Source of the DNA: Perkinsus olseni | Lineage: Eukaryota; Perkinsozoa; Perkinsida | Direction of reading: 5' to 3' | Length of the DNA: 58,532 nucleotides | Assembly: GCA_013115125.1 (NCBI GenBank) | Contig: JABANN010000165.1 | Coordinates: 1 to 58,532 of the forward strand | The notes under the pieces: generated by a model | What the model saw: only the letters and a program-made list of their open reading frames with translations | Database searches by the model: none | Told to the model about the DNA's origin: nothing | Position numbers and translations under genes: made by a program | Shown: positions 1 to 13,119 of the stretch, one piece after another | Numbering within the stretch: position 1 is the stretch's first letter | How the letters are laid out: each line of letters opens with the position of its first letter

Positions 1-949
1 CAGTCTTGTACGGTCGGTCGTTGAGAAATTTCAAGAGTTCAAAGTTGTTCACGAAGTTTTGAAACTCCCTTTAGTTTGAATCACATTGAACGTCGGGGTC
101 GGTTCACTGAACGACCCGAAGGAGAACCTCGCGGCGCACGAAGCTCACCTGGGTGTAGGTGTAGTATTCATTGACCGAATACGACGACAGAATTGAGTCG
201 GCCAGAATGTGGTCCGGGATGTCGGTGATAAGACGATCTGAGCGGCGGAAGGCTGCGGTCGATGTCGTTATCGAAACTAAATTTGTGAAAGCTTCGTCCG
301 ACAAAATTAAGATACCTCACGCGTCTTCATTTTTTTGCTTCATTCCCGACAGCAAAGCAATCGGATGGCTTACGGTTGATTTAACCATTCTGTGGACGAA
401 AGCTTTCCCGAAACAATTTCGGCCGATATCATAGTCGACGATAATTGAATTGTTGCTGAGCCCGGTGAGCTCGGAGCCGCCCGAATTATCGACAAGCGCA
501 AAATTACCCGTGCAAATCATTCGAGAGGACAATTATTTTGCTTTCGACTGCTACCATACTTCGAGGATTTCCAAACGAAATTTCGCTTTACGAGAGTGTG
601 GGGCTGCGAAGTCGCTAAGAAACGACAGCCTCTGATCAAAGCGTTATAAAATTAACGCCTAGTCATACATCGAATCTTTCGCGTGCGAAGGATGAGTGTC
701 CTTCTCCAACCGTTCAGAGGAGAGGCTCATGTCGCGACAACAGGCGAGCGATAACGGTATACCGGCTGGCATTCTATGGCCTCACGACCAGTAGAAAAAA
801 CAAGGAGAAAATCGTCCCGGGACTCACTTTTCGGCCGCTTCTGGTTGGTGTCCATCCTTACAACATCGCGCCGTCTACAATGAAATCGATCGCCAGGGCG
901 CGCGCGATCTCATTTCGAAGACTGGCGCTTGGGTCGAGCCGTTTTTCAA
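1..949. other. Unassigned stretch upstream of calmodulin
   Basis: I see no supportable gene here. The open frames are short, mutually overlapping and without recognisable domains or convincing splice signals. The last few hundred bases probably contain the calmodulin promoter, but no core promoter element stands out. Confidence 0.5.
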
Positions 950-963
950 GATACTTTTTTCAG
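950..963 (+). promoter_or_regulatory. Likely trans-splice acceptor for calmodulin
   Basis: A pyrimidine run ending in CAG (TACTTTTTTCAG) lies about 50 bases before the calmodulin ATG, with no upstream coding exon. In perkinsids and dinoflagellates such acceptors receive the spliced leader. The signal is seen in the sequence; its use is inferred. Confidence 0.5.
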
Positions 964-975
964 TCTCGCTCCTGA

Positions 976-1707
<732 letters not shown>

Positions 1708-2631
1708 AGACGACCAAGCAGCACATTCACGGGATGGTGCCTTTTGCTGTGTGTTGCACTGCTATCGTTCATTTGCGTGACTGGGGCTCTGAGATGCGTT
1801 AGTGAGCGAGGGGCCTCAGTTCAAGTACGCCGTCAATTCACTGGGGACCAGAGTGTGATGCGTTTTCGGCTTTCACCAGGGAACTCTCGGCATTGGGTTT
1901 CGGCGCAATACTTCGTGCGTTTCATCCGACCTTCGTTTAGTGAATGCGCAATGAACCACTTCGTGGCCGATGCCTCTGTTAGTGCCATCGTTCGCTAAAC
2001 GCACATACAGGCGGTCAGGAAACGCCTTTTTATCAGTGTGAGGGCAAGCTGTTGTTGCTGTCGGCCACCGTACTGAGCGAACGATAGTCATTGAAGCTGT
2101 TTGAAAGAGCATGGACGTTGTAGCGTTGGACTGAATCGAGGATGGCGAGCGATTTTATCCTGATATCGCGGAGGCCTGTGTGATGGTTCGCATCTTGGAT
2201 GGACCTTCAGCTTGCGGCCACCGATAGTTACCTGTCTTTTGGTGTTGGCTCTCGCCCATCAAGTGGCCTATCTGCGAACGAAACCTCAATATCGCTCAGT
2301 TCCGTATCTTTTCTAATCCTCCGTCGAATCGTTGTCAACTGCCCTTCAATCGTCTGAGAATTCGTGGGACTCGAACCTCCCGTTCAATAAAGCAACTAAA
2401 ACGCAGAATCGATTCTGGAATTGATTACTGTGTGTGAGGCAATAGTCCAAGGTCGGTTCCGGCTTACTCAGACTCGAAGCCGATGTGCTCAGTTGGAGAC
2501 TTTCTGTAGCGTTGGCATTCAGTGCAATCAGACAGATTGTCAAGAAGCTTTTCCCAGGGGTAAATTCAACGAGGAACAAGCTGTGCACGCATGCACAAGG
2601 TGTCGGACGAGCAACGCGGTCATCCATGACA
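1708..2631. other. Unassigned stretch downstream of calmodulin
   Basis: No recognisable gene. Reading frames of 70-95 codons occur on both strands but overlap and lack domains. One copy of the palindromic motif TGTGCACGCATGCACA lies near 2582-2597; elsewhere in the window the same motif sits in introns. Confidence 0.4.
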
Positions 2632-2988
2632 TCATTTGCTATTTAGCTTGGTGAATTGACGTTCCAAATTGTGATGCTCTCTACGAAATCTAAGCGCCAG
2701 TAGAACCAACTTCGCGGATTGGATGTTCGCGTTCGTTACTTTCCCATGCACGTCCTTGGCGTCACGCATCGAATTGGTGAGCGTCACATCGGCAGTGTCG
2801 ATGTCTTCTAGCTGTCTCCCGATGCTCACTCGATAGAAGCTCTCATACGGACTTGACGGAGCAGTTGACGCTACCTTGAACTGCTTCTTGTTGTCGACAC
2901 CTTCCAGCAACCAGCAACCATCACGCTTGTTTGAAGAACTCGTGAAAGAGAAGTGTCGTTCACATGCCCATGCGTACGAATGAGTCAC
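2632..2988 (-). CDS. Hypothetical minus-strand reading frame (118 codons)
   Basis: A single open frame with natural-looking composition, rich in Ser, Lys, Asp and aromatic residues. It includes the stretches GCWLLEGVDNKKQFKVAS and YRVSIGRQLEDIDTADVTL. I do not recognise a family. The ATG-initiated 118-codon model may be an internal exon or a degraded gene fragment, because no signal peptide or splice partner is evident. A MITE begins about 90 bases upstream of the putative start, which could have separated it from its promoter. It could be a chance frame. Confidence 0.3.
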   Translation of the reverse strand: MTHSYAWACERHFSFTSSSNKRDGCWLLEGVDNKKQFKVASTAPSSPYESFYRVSIGRQLEDIDTADVTLTNSMRDAKDVHGKVTNANIQSAKLVLLALRFRREHHNLERQFTKLNSK

Positions 2989-3094
2989 CGCTGCGTTACA
3001 CGATCGATATACCCACAGCCTGAAGATGAACCGGAAGATTAATACTTGAGGTACTTACTGAGTAAAAACTGGTATTTCCCCCCGAATTTTAAGC

Positions 3095-3301
3095 CGTGTA
3101 TTCCAAAATTATTTGGCACATTTTTCGAGGGACCCTCCGAGATCTCAGCACCCATTAAGAGTTGTGGTCTGAAACTTTGGGGTTATACTCGGTAGGGTCC
3201 TAGAAGGTATCTCTATGAATTTCGTTTCGTAACTCGTCCCAGTTGGAGCTGGCGGCGAGAAAATCACGATATTCCAAATTTATTTGGAGGGCTGTAAAGT
3301 A
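3095..3301. mobile_element. MITE copy 1 (TA-flanked inverted-repeat element)
   Basis: Read on the minus strand, this begins TACAGCCCTCCAAATAAATT and closely matches a second copy at 51196-51457. The shared blocks include ATATCGTG, TCTCGCCGC, GAGTTACGAAACGAA and GAGTATAACCCC. The end at 3301 is clear. The end near 3095 is ragged, with a second imperfect CCAAAATTATTTGG-like arm. The element has no coding capacity. The TA at the terminus would fit a Tc1/mariner-type origin, which is inferred. Confidence 0.55.
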
Positions 3302-3366
3302 TCGAAATCGGATCTGATCGCTCGACGGCTGGTCATTACTACGTTTGACCAGTTCACAGTTCATCG

Positions 3367-3834
3367 GTGACAATGTTACGCGGGAGGCAGCTCATCGTTC
3401 GTCTCTTGCTCCTTTCAACCGCCTGTGGAGTTACTCTCAAGGGTTCTCAACAACGCCGTGGAGCCTCTGATGTATTCTCCGGCAGTGCCTACTCTGCTTC
3501 GGCCAGCAGGAAACTCGCCAGCACGTTTGATGCCGAGTTCTCTTGCCGTACAAGAAATCACATTTTTGACGATGTATTTTTCGATCGGTGAGGAGATGCC
3601 ACGTTCTTTTCTATGACCGCAAAACGAGACTATCACTGCAAACACACGGCCACCGGGAATGTTACGATGCAGCTGTCTATCAAGCTCGACAACGAGTGTG
3701 AGGCTCTTACTAAAGACTCGGACGCTTACTACCAGCAGGACTTCCTAACTGGGATATTGATCTTCAATTCGTATAAGTTCATGGCAATCCCGATTGGGCA
3801 GCACAGCTACGAGACCTGCACCCATTGGCAGTGA
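3367..3834 (+). CDS. Putative small secreted protein (exon structure uncertain)
   Basis: The first frame (3367-3591) opens with MTMLRGRQLIVRLLLLSTAC, a good signal peptide: basic n-region, leucine core, then small residues. A second open block (about 3613-3834) encodes a cysteine-containing segment with YYQQDFLTGILIFNSYKF and ends ETCTHWQ. The two blocks are in different frames and probably separate exons. The best-looking donor, GTGAGG near 3591, does not give a clean join to the next acceptor I can see, so the junction is unresolved. The family is not recognised. A small secreted cysteine-bearing protein is the safest description. Confidence 0.4.
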
Positions 3835-4398
3835 GGTAAATTGAGGTCAGTCTACCGAGTTTAAAGCCTAAGTTGACGACAAGTTCGATATCGCATTTCT
3901 CGAGCTCTTCAGCGTGGACGCTGCCTTCCATCTGGCCCAATGGCGATGCGGTTTAGCTATCAACACTTCCCGGTGATACATCGCATCAACTTTATCGTTT
4001 AACAGCGACTGTTGAGCGGCCTAAGGTACGATTGAACTCACCAATTCTATATAATCACTTGAAAGCGTCACTGTTGTGTTCCACCAGTCGCGGGAGTACA
4101 CCGGAGAGATAAACGGTGAATAATAACAAGTACGTCCGTCGGACCCGTAGCCTTCACTTTGAAATCTTCCCACAGATCAGGGCACTCATGTGACAGGGGA
4201 TAGAGACCCTTGAGACAGAGTTGTGATAGGTCCAAGAAGTTTTAACCATCAGAAGCTCTAGAGGGTGATTTTGGATGTTAGTGATGTGCTCTGTCAGACA
4301 GCGTGTTATAGCGGCCTTTCATTGAAACCCAACAAAGACCTCTCACAATGGGGCAGAATATTCTAAACAAGGGTGATGATAGGGCACACTGCTACTCA

Positions 4399-6006
4399 TC
4401 AACCAAGATGGTTCACATTTACATTCATCGGCCGACGGTCGCTCTTCAAGTAGTCGTTGATGCTGGGTATACGACTGAAGTATCGGTGGAATTCAACCCT
4501 GAAAGGAACCCAACAACTCAGTTCACAACGGCGGGGCTCCCAAGAGACTTACAACTCGGGATACCACTTGTCGAAGTTTCGGGACTGGTCAAGCGTCTTC
4601 CGCAAGTGTAAATCAACAACATCGAAGAGCTGAACATGACCAATGTTGAGGCAGCTCTCATAATCGGCAAAATTCCGCAGAAATAATTGGTAAATGAAAA
4701 ACATGTGGGCACCTGAAAAGATTCCTTTTGACTTTGCACGCATGCACAAACGAAGCTGTGATCACCTTTGTTATCGCCAGATCTACTGCTAGGGTTGATG
4801 TGCCTTCTCTCGTACGCAGCGACCGCCTCCGATGAGAACTGACCAATGTAAGCTAAATTATAGTATCTGAAAAAGAATACGCCTGTCCCGGATGATGCAG
4901 CTCAATGCCCAATCTTGCAATCTTGCAGTCTTGCAATGCTTCCAGATGCACACCTTGCTACTGTTGATCTCATATGCATGGCCTTAGTCTGCCTAAAATG
5001 CTCCCTACAGAGTCTGCATACACGACGTGTATTACACGTTCTGATGGTACACTATCCCTAGGAACCAAAAAAACTGTGAATGATATAATATCTATCACAG
5101 CTTATTCGTTGAAATATCATTGATACTTATACTGGTTGGGCAATGCGCAACAAGGTTGAAGTTTCCGACGGTGATTTCAAATTCAACAACTGTCCAGCCA
5201 CCCGGACTCACTCAAGTCGCATTGATTCGAGGCCGCTGAGCATCTCATCGATCGCTGCAAGCTGCGCAGGGCTTCCACAATACATATTGTTCATCCGCCC
5301 AAGGTACCTGAACAGCACCATCGAACGCGCTTCTCGCGCACGCTGTAGTCGTCTGTCCTCAGTTCTGACCTTGGAAAGCGACATAGGGCGTCGAGAGGCC
5401 GCGTGCTCACTTGGCGCGAATGAGGGCTGCTAGCTAATGAAGCTTATCGCTCTTTCTCATCTACTGCGCACGACGTCACGCTGTCTCCATCTCAACGATT
5501 CCACCCACGCGCATGACGAGATGCACACTCCTGCCCGAGACGTCCTTACCGTAGTATGCCGTCCATCTGCGCGACTGTATTGCCCTTGTGAACGAGAAGC
5601 GGTACTTGACCGAAGGGAGAGTCGGCCATACCAGCGTGGCCTTTCATATCTTGGTAATTCACGTCCACCTGATGAGAAGGAACTAGCCACCCGAGACTCC
5701 CGGATAAACGAGGGGATTTGCTCTTGTAGTTCAACCTACGGTCTCCCACCAACCCCCTAGATCGACCCATCAACGTCACACTGACTGAAGATACGCGTCG
5801 ACAACTCACCGGCATACACGGAGGGCCTTTCGGCGAAATTTATTTTATTCAACGGAACTTGGCTGCTTCTCAGCCAGTCAGCTCACCTCGGCGTAAGGAA
5901 GGCGGTTTAGCTCAAGCATCAGGCGGACAGGCTCCCCTCGTCCGCGCATCGGGAAGTACTTCAGCGAATACTCGACCGGACTATCACTGCTTGCCGGATC
6001 CTCCAT
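4399..6006 (-). CDS. Glutathione S-transferase, six exons
   Basis: This cytosolic enzyme conjugates glutathione to electrophiles. Exons in coding order are 6006-5887, 5668-5550, 5307-5212, 4866-4766, 4712-4553 and 4498-4399. All junctions are GT-AG and in frame, giving 231 residues, a normal GST length. The thioredoxin-like N-terminal half has the sigma/alpha-like YSLKYFPMRGRGEPVRLML, whose first Tyr is the likely catalytic residue, then FGQVPLL and a glutathione-contact region before ILRYLGR. The helical C-terminal half ends INDYLKSDRRP, typical of the family. ATG 6006 follows an acceptor-like TTCATCAG. Intron 3 contains tandem TTGCAAGA repeats and intron 4 contains GTGCATGCGTGCA, motifs shared with introns of unrelated genes here. 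Confidence 0.93.
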
Positions 6007-6576
6007 CAAACAATTTATGTACAACTGATGAAGTGAAACGGTTGATCGATTTGTGAAAATATCTTTTTCATAACTTCCGACCTTCGCTGGGTTGAAATAT
6101 TTCCCCTCCTCCAATCCGCTACTCATCGGTAAGAGTGCAAATAACCTCGATCTCTCATCATACTTCCAGTCAGCAAAGAATGCTTGTTTACGCTAGACAA
6201 ACCGCTTCTTCGTTCATGCGTTAAGTTTCCGATGACGCTCTACGAAGCAGCTGTATGAGACTTTTTCAACCGACCATCACAATGTGATAAAAGACTGCTC
6301 GTTTCTGTGAGCGAAAAATCTGCGTGAAGTTGTTGCCAGGAACTCATAACGCAACCCATGTGTAAAGAAACCGATTCCGTCTGGCCGCCTGCCGTTGGAG
6401 ACCGACTTGTCACAGTAAGGACACATAAAAGGATGCCAAAATACAAAACAAGCAGACAGGAGAATCTTATGTTCACTTTCATTCATACGTGAGTTCACTT
6501 CCCTCCGACACAGCAGAGCAACAATGTAACGATGCACGAAAGAGCAGCACAATTATTCAAAGATTTACTCGTCAAT

Positions 6577-9500
6577 CTACGGACGTTCTCTTCCGCGACT
6601 TCTTCTTGCCTTCTTTTCCTGCACGGGCATTTCATTAGGCAGACCGGACGCAGGAGGAGGGCTTGCTTTCCACACAGTAAACCAATCGACGTCCTTGGCG
6701 GGCGGCAAAGGCATTGACGTGCCCTGAGAGAGAAGAAAACGAGTTCCAGCACGATACATTGTCACTTGGGGATTCTGTTGGGATTGTTTCACTTTCAGTA
6801 CTCTACTCACAACGTACCCACTTCTGAAAAGATTTCGCTCAGTTTTCTCGACCAGCACGCTCATCATGAGCAACCTCAAGATACTCGGGTTCTCGAAAAA
6901 TGTCGAACCATGTCAAATGCAAGTAAAAAGATACTAGACTAGAATTATCGGCACCGAAACTCACCGGGCGCGTGCTCTGATGCCCTCCAGGTATCCGATT
7001 GAGCGAGAACATGACGTGAAGAAGAGCTGGATAGACATCTACAACGTATTGGTATATTTTATAGAAGGGAAATATAATACTTGCTGCGAACCAATCTGAG
7101 AAAAAATCATAACGGCCATTCGAAAGGTCCTCGGTTCGATCCCCGGCGAGGGCTTCTTACTCCATTGCCGACGGACATCTCGTCGGTTTCGTAACGTGAT
7201 TGCCATGAGGGCCACCGAGATACCATGAAAGACTACAAAGTATATGCCAAAATATACACCAATAAGGGCCGGCTGACGAACGAATATTGACACCAGCAGA
7301 AATGGTCTGAAGGGAACCGTGCTCAACGCTCATCCCCGAAGTCCCTGGTTCTATTCCCCCACCTTAATATCATCACAATAGTCGGCACGACGTCAGCAAC
7401 GAAGGACCAAATACGGCCGACCAAGGCTTCTCGAGAACAGCAGCCTTTCGCTCGGATTGTCGGGACAAACGCAACCACGAACATCCGCAGCCGAAGATAC
7501 CATCGACCGCACTCCGAAGAAAAATGGCTACTCCCCGTATCAGTGCGGATCTGAGGAAGGACTACTCGCGTGAAAGCTCAGCAAGGCCGACCCGCGCACC
7601 TGGCTGCCGCCCATTGAGGTTTCGAAGTCATGCCTCAGATACTGCTCCATCATTAACGACGGCTGTAGGAACCCAGGGGAGTCCGTATCCTGACACCTAT
7701 GCATCGTCACGCGCCGCGAAATTATCTCAACTCACGTTAACTCCCACGAAGCCACCTAGGGTCTTATGAAGGGCAGCCCTATCCCACAGCGACACCGCCT
7801 TCCGAGGAGTTACAACGCATGACCCTCCCAGCTTCTCTTGCGCGAAGGACATTCTGAGAATCGATCAACCGGGCGTGCGCTTTGTACGCCAACCTTCGAA
7901 GCCCACGTACATAGCCCTTTGCTTGACCATGTAGTCATGCAGTGTGACTGAAGGCATGCTGTTGACGCCGCGCACTGTGGGTATGTACCACACCACCTTC
8001 GTGCCGTGCCGCCGATAGTCCTACGGCAATACAAACTGCTCATCACTAGCATGAATCATCATGCGTTAACAGGAGGCCAGGAAATTCGAAATTTCTGGCG
8101 GAATTCCGCGAAATTCTGTGAAATTTTGTGATTTTTTTTTCACAGTTCTTATCGGAGCTATTGAAGTGTTCTATGGACCAATCTTCGCTCCACTGTACTA
8201 AAATGATTCATCACTATCCGGAGTTAGAATAATATGTTCCTCTAATAAGTACCTCTGTTTCGAACTATTGCTTTTTGAATTGTTGAAGAGTTTTTATCAT
8301 TGTTTACGGAATGACCTAACCGCCTGACTCGACAGGATGAGCTCACTAACCTGCGTGTTGAGGTCCAAAGCCACAGGCAACATGAAATCATCGTTGGAAT
8401 CAGCGTCAGTGATAAGCATCGCATACCGGAATCTGGAGTAGGGTACGAGGGGTACATAATCGATCACGTGATCGATTGTTACGCAGAGTTCCGGTTCTCT
8501 TGCGGATTGGCCCATCGCAGGACCGACGGAATCCAAGATTTGTTTGCCCAGTAGATCGCCATGGCTTTGTTGTCCTCGGGAAGATACGCATAGTTCACAT
8601 CCGGAGAAACGGAGTCCTGAAGCGTTGAGAAATTGCAAGATGGGATAAGGTCGCAAGATGCTCACTTGAATCATCTTGCAGCAATCATCTGCTGGTGCTA
8701 AATCTTTCCCGACTTCAACCACAAAAATGGGACTACAGCCATGGACTTTAGGGGGAAGTAATGTAGTGCATCTGCACGCATGCACAAAAGATACCGACGC
8801 ACAGCGAAGAATCTCGATATCTTCTGACCTTCGGAGTATCTTTCTCACTCGCCCACGTTTAACTGGGTCAGTACAACAACCGCTGCGCAGCGCCACGATA
8901 ACACAAACGTCGGTGACGGCCTCCTCATTTTGATCGACCTCATCACCAATCACGCCGGTCACAGCGTTGCCACTTTCAGACACACTGCGTCCTCCCCGAC
9001 CTTTCTTTGACGCCGGTAGTGGCGGCCACCTGAGAGAGAACTGCGTGAAGGAAATGCAAGAGAGCAAGATCCCCCTTACCTGGAGCTGAGTATTGCTGGC
9101 AAGAAAGCTAGAATAGTGAGAATAAGACCGTCGAGAAGGACGAGCCAGTCTACAACCGCAACTGCTGGCACTGACTCTGAAACGACAAAAGAGTGGTACG
9201 TGCGATATGCTTGGGGTGATTACACTAAGGCGCGGGTTCGACTCCCACACCTGTCATTTCAGTCGTGGGCGGTCTAAAAATAGATTTTTTGCCTGCACTA
9301 GGGGAGCTGCACACACAAGTCCCAAGTTGAAAGCTTCCTCCATCTCGACCTCATCCGTATCTTCCTAGGTCAACCTCGAAGATATGCTTCTTACCTCCCT
9401 CAGCTCCATTGCGTATATAATCGAAGAGGTCCAGCTTTCCAGAGTTCTGATAGATTTGATTAGGGAAAACTCCAACGACCAGAAGGCAGCACAGAAATAG

Positions 9501-12500
9501 TAGGAGCCACGCTCTAAGAAAAACGCCATTAAAACGACATTCCTGCGGATCGAACCAGAGACCTTGCGGAGGACGACGCAGCGCTCCCCCATCTCACAAA
9601 ATAAGTGTTAGTGCCCAAAAGTATACGCCTCGTCGAAGGGCCGTTTTCGCTCGATATTGAACCTCCAGCAGGGCTACGGACACTCTCGCGCGCCACTCTT
9701 TACTTTGGAAGCGAGCAAAAGGGTGAATTGGGGTACCTGAAAGTTTCCTCAAAATACATAGCGAAACGACGCAAGCAAACGACGTTTTCCAGCCTCCATA
9801 CCGCGAGTTGAAGAAAGGAAAAAAACTTCACAGAATTATGAGCTCTGTGCTACGCTCCGCCTATGTTTATGCGTGCATATCCAACGCCCAAGCTCCCTTC
9901 GGCCTTGTTTTTCTACTAACAATTGATACAACACTCGTACCCTACCGCCATCCAATGCAAAAAATCAAAATTCTCAACCCTACATTTCGAAAAAAACCAA
10001 GAAAAATTGAAGTAAAAGCATCCCTCCCCTTACCGCGCTCGTCCACAGTCTTCACCAGTCCCCCCGCCAGGTCCTGCAGATTGCCATGCTCAAACGCCAT
10101 GTGAACGTTACTCCGCAGTCCAGAAGGAGAGTCCACGTCCACCGAGAACACCGACTGCGGTGATTTCACAGAATCCGTGTCGCTATGCTGTTCTTCGGCC
10201 TACGGGGGAGGACAAAGTTACGCGTTGAGGAAATGCAAGATTGCAAGATTTCACTCACTTGTTTTTCCATCAGACGCCTGTGCTCTCGATTTGCCTGCTC
10301 TGTCCAACTGGCCTGCACTCGCCGACGATACGCCGCTTGTATCTAGCAAAAAAAATTCGCGCGCCACGAAAATATTTCCAGAAAGAATCCAAAATTCCTG
10401 ATCTTACCCCCGGCAATTTCCGTTCCATCACTTTCCGATCCACTTCACCCAGGCGGGCTTTTTTCCGACGATTTACCTAAAAGGCGAAAAATTCCGAAAT
10501 AAACGTCCTAATGTTCTCGACTTACGTAGAACCGAATCTCTCCAATTGCCACGAAGAGGACCCAACATGCACAAATAATCAGCAGGGCGTTGGCGATGAT
10601 CACCTGAAAGTCACGCGCCACAAAATTATATGGCTGAAGGGTCACACGCCACAAAATTATACGGCTGAAAAGTCACGCGCCACGAAATTATACCCGTCGG
10701 AAAAATTCCGAATCCAGGGACAATGGCTAAAGGCGCTTTCCAACGGCATGAAGCCAGCAAATTAGTACCAAAAATCGAACAACTCCCAGAGCGCACTCGC
10801 CTTTGATTCTCACCTTTCCGGGAGGGATGTCGCCGTTGGTAGTGCAAAAAGGCTCAACACTCATCCCAGCACCGGACACAAGATTTTGTTGCAAATCCAG
10901 GGCAAGGAGATACTGGCAAGAGCCACCAAAGGGCAATATCGCCTCATTGAATCTGGAAGGAGTGGTATTAATAATCTGCACGCACTCTTGTTGAACCCAC
11001 CCTCCCTCCGTCCAGAGAATAGCGTCCGAAGGACAACTACTCCCTCCCGAGAGTTGGACAGAGAAGTCGCAAGGGAGAGTCGCGAGGCAATTGACCTTAT
11101 TCCTGCCTTCCTGAGTACCTGACGGTAAAAATGACATCACCAGGGATCGATCCCACGACCATCCGCTCCAAATAATGCAGTGAAACCACTATATGCTTAA
11201 CAACGCGAAATACAGTTCGTTCAGATCATTGCACTGGATAGCGCTAAATTCAAACTCTCAGTAGTGAAGGCGAAAATCTCGCCGCCAAATTAACTTTTCA
11301 TACTGCATTCCGAAATAATTTGGAGCGCTGTAGAAGGACTGAGAATCGAACCTCCGCCCTCACCCTTCGCAGACCAGCACACTACCATTAGACTAACTTA
11401 CACCCTAATTGCCCATCACGATTCGCCACGCTGGCTGTGTACGGGCCATAAATCCTCGACCAATCTTGCTGCTGTTGAATCTCACTCGCGTAAGATACCC
11501 TCACCCTACAGTACAGTCCGTCAATATTCTCGCTGGCAGCGAAGGGCACCGCCTAAAACAGAAAATCATTTCACCAGAAAAATTCTGCAAAATACTTTCG
11601 GGGAGAATCGGAACCCTCGGCATCATTTCAATCGTCACTCGCCACGAAATTCCGGACAGTTGAGCAACTGTTGCAGCAAAATTGCCTTTGGATGAAACGG
11701 CCATAACACGAAGTAAACCAGGGATAGAACCTCCGCCTTCCGCTACCGAATCCATGATAGATAACGACTAAGCTAATACAGACCTGCTAAAGCCCGAGCT
11801 CTGTAATACTCGCAGTAGTTCGACGCCAAGCTGGAAACATGGCGGGAAACAATCAACAGCTCCTGAGCAAGCCTCGCTCTCCAGTGCCCCATCAACCTAC
11901 CGGGAAGGGGCAGTTGAGCGCCGTCACCCAGCTGAGGGAGCCGACCATGATAGTAACGGCGACGCCAACCGCTAAAATCAAGGCAACAATGGCTCCTATG
12001 ACCCGGAGAAGCTCCGGTATGGGAGAGAGGAAGGGCGGCGGGGTCCGAGCCAAAAGATACCTGACAAGAATCAACCTCAAGATATGCTCTCGCCGTTGCA
12101 CTCAGGCTTTCCGAGTCAATGGTCGACCTCTCACGTTCAGCCAAAAACACGCCTCCGGTAAATCCTCGAGTGGGCGAGTGAAAATCCAATTTTCATTCTA
12201 CGTTCCACGTAATTGACTACGGTCTCCCACATCCATACAAAAGACCCAAAGATACTGCTTTTTCCGCCGCAGAAACGTGAAATTTTATAATAATTTTTGG
12301 CTAATTTTCGGTAATTTACGCATTCAAAAAAATCACGAAAAATTCTTTCCACTTCACCCCTTGCCTTACTGTCGCTCCTGCTTAAGAACCGCTCCGAAGC
12401 TCCTATCCGATACAACAGGAGCCGTCGCTGCGACCCCGCCCAACCGGCGCCCCCCTGCCGCGGCTTCCGCATCCCCCACCACGCTTCCCTCTGCGTCCGA

Positions 12501-13115
12501 GTTGAAATCCGAATCACCTGCCAGTAATAACCGTCCAGAAAACGTCACGCGCCACGAAATTACCTCCATCCGATCTGAAAGTATCTGCTCTATACCTCGG
12601 CACTCCAACCTCACCATCCTGCCCAACTGGCCGGGGGCTTTGATACTCCCCCGGCGCAAAAAATGACTCATCCGAGCTCCCGTTACCTAATTCAACCAAC
12701 CATTGTTTGAATCAGTAGCCAGTGCTCTCTACTGCTCTTAGACTTGTTCTTTTTTTGCGGATTTTTCCGCAAATTTTTGCAAATTTTCCGATTTCCTAGA
12801 ACGTCGCTGATGAAAAGCGGCTATCTCATTAACAACCATCACCCCACTACTACCCGCGTCCAGAGCAGCCTTCGCCGCGCCCCCTCCTTCCACTTCCTCG
12901 ACCAGCTCCTCCCGTACACCCCCGGCTCCCTCTTCCGGTAGATCCCCCTCCCCCTGCTGCCCCTCCACGCCCGTGCTGGGCGTGACCGGCGGGGGCGGCG
13001 GAAGCTGCGACCTGGACTCCCCTCCGGTCTGGGACCAACTGAAGCAAGAGCATCTCCGATCCACAATACACCAAGACACCTGCGCCCACGTTCGGGAAAA
13101 TTTTCGAGCCCACAT
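6577..13115 (-). CDS. GT2-like membrane glycosyltransferase, paralogue A
   Basis: This is a multi-exon gene whose product probably transfers sugars from nucleotide-sugar donors at a membrane. In coding order there is an acidic, proline-rich N-terminus (12.4-13.1 kb); membrane anchor LLRVIGAIVALILAVGVAV (about 12.0 kb); a cysteine-containing ectodomain (10.7-11.6 kb); and a membrane segment, VDWLVLLDGLILTILAFLP (9.1 kb). The GT2 domain follows with VCVIVALRSG, IFVVEVGKD, SPDVNYAYLPEDN, YWANKSWIP, FRYAMLITDAD (DAD as the DxD site) and KLGGSCVVTP...VSLWDRAAL. The last exon, 6577-6723, has VDWFTVWK and a basic tail ending RGRERP. Copies B and C share this order. The introns are short and carry repeat motifs. 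The 5' end and several middle exons are not fully resolved. The donor and acceptor sugars cannot be told from the sequence. Confidence 0.72.
10612..10700 (-). repeat. Three 30-bp tandem copies of the CGCGCCACGAAATT motif
   Basis: The plus strand shows CACGCGCCACAAAATTATA and two close variants at 30-base spacing, in a presumed intron of paralogue A. This is a local tandem expansion of the dispersed intron motif. Confidence 0.6.
11272..11334. mobile_element. Short MITE relative inside paralogue A
   Basis: Read on the minus strand, TACAGCGCTCCAAATTATTT followed by a GGCGGCGAGATTTTC block resembles the end of the MITEs at 3.1 and 51.2 kb. Only one end is recognisable. It lies next to a tRNA-like T-arm sequence in a presumed intron. 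Confidence 0.35.
12518..12563 (-). other. 46-nt intron made of the AATTTCGTGGCGCG repeat (paralogue A)
   Basis: The intron starts GTAATTTCGTGGCGCGTGAC and ends CTGGCAG. Removing it joins ...RSDGG to DSDFNSD in frame within an acidic region. The repeat begins directly at the donor dinucleotide, so it supplies the 5' splice site itself. Confidence 0.75.
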
Positions 13116-13119
13116 TTAC

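Noticed and set aside
171-635. Short plus-strand frames before calmodulin as genes
   Set aside because: They overlap minus-strand frames of equal length and show no domain, splice context or composition signal.
8297-9250. The 317-codon minus-strand frame as a single exon
   Set aside because: It reads through several introns. Comparison with paralogues B and C shows GT-AG introns inside it, including one with the CGATCACGTGATCG palindrome.
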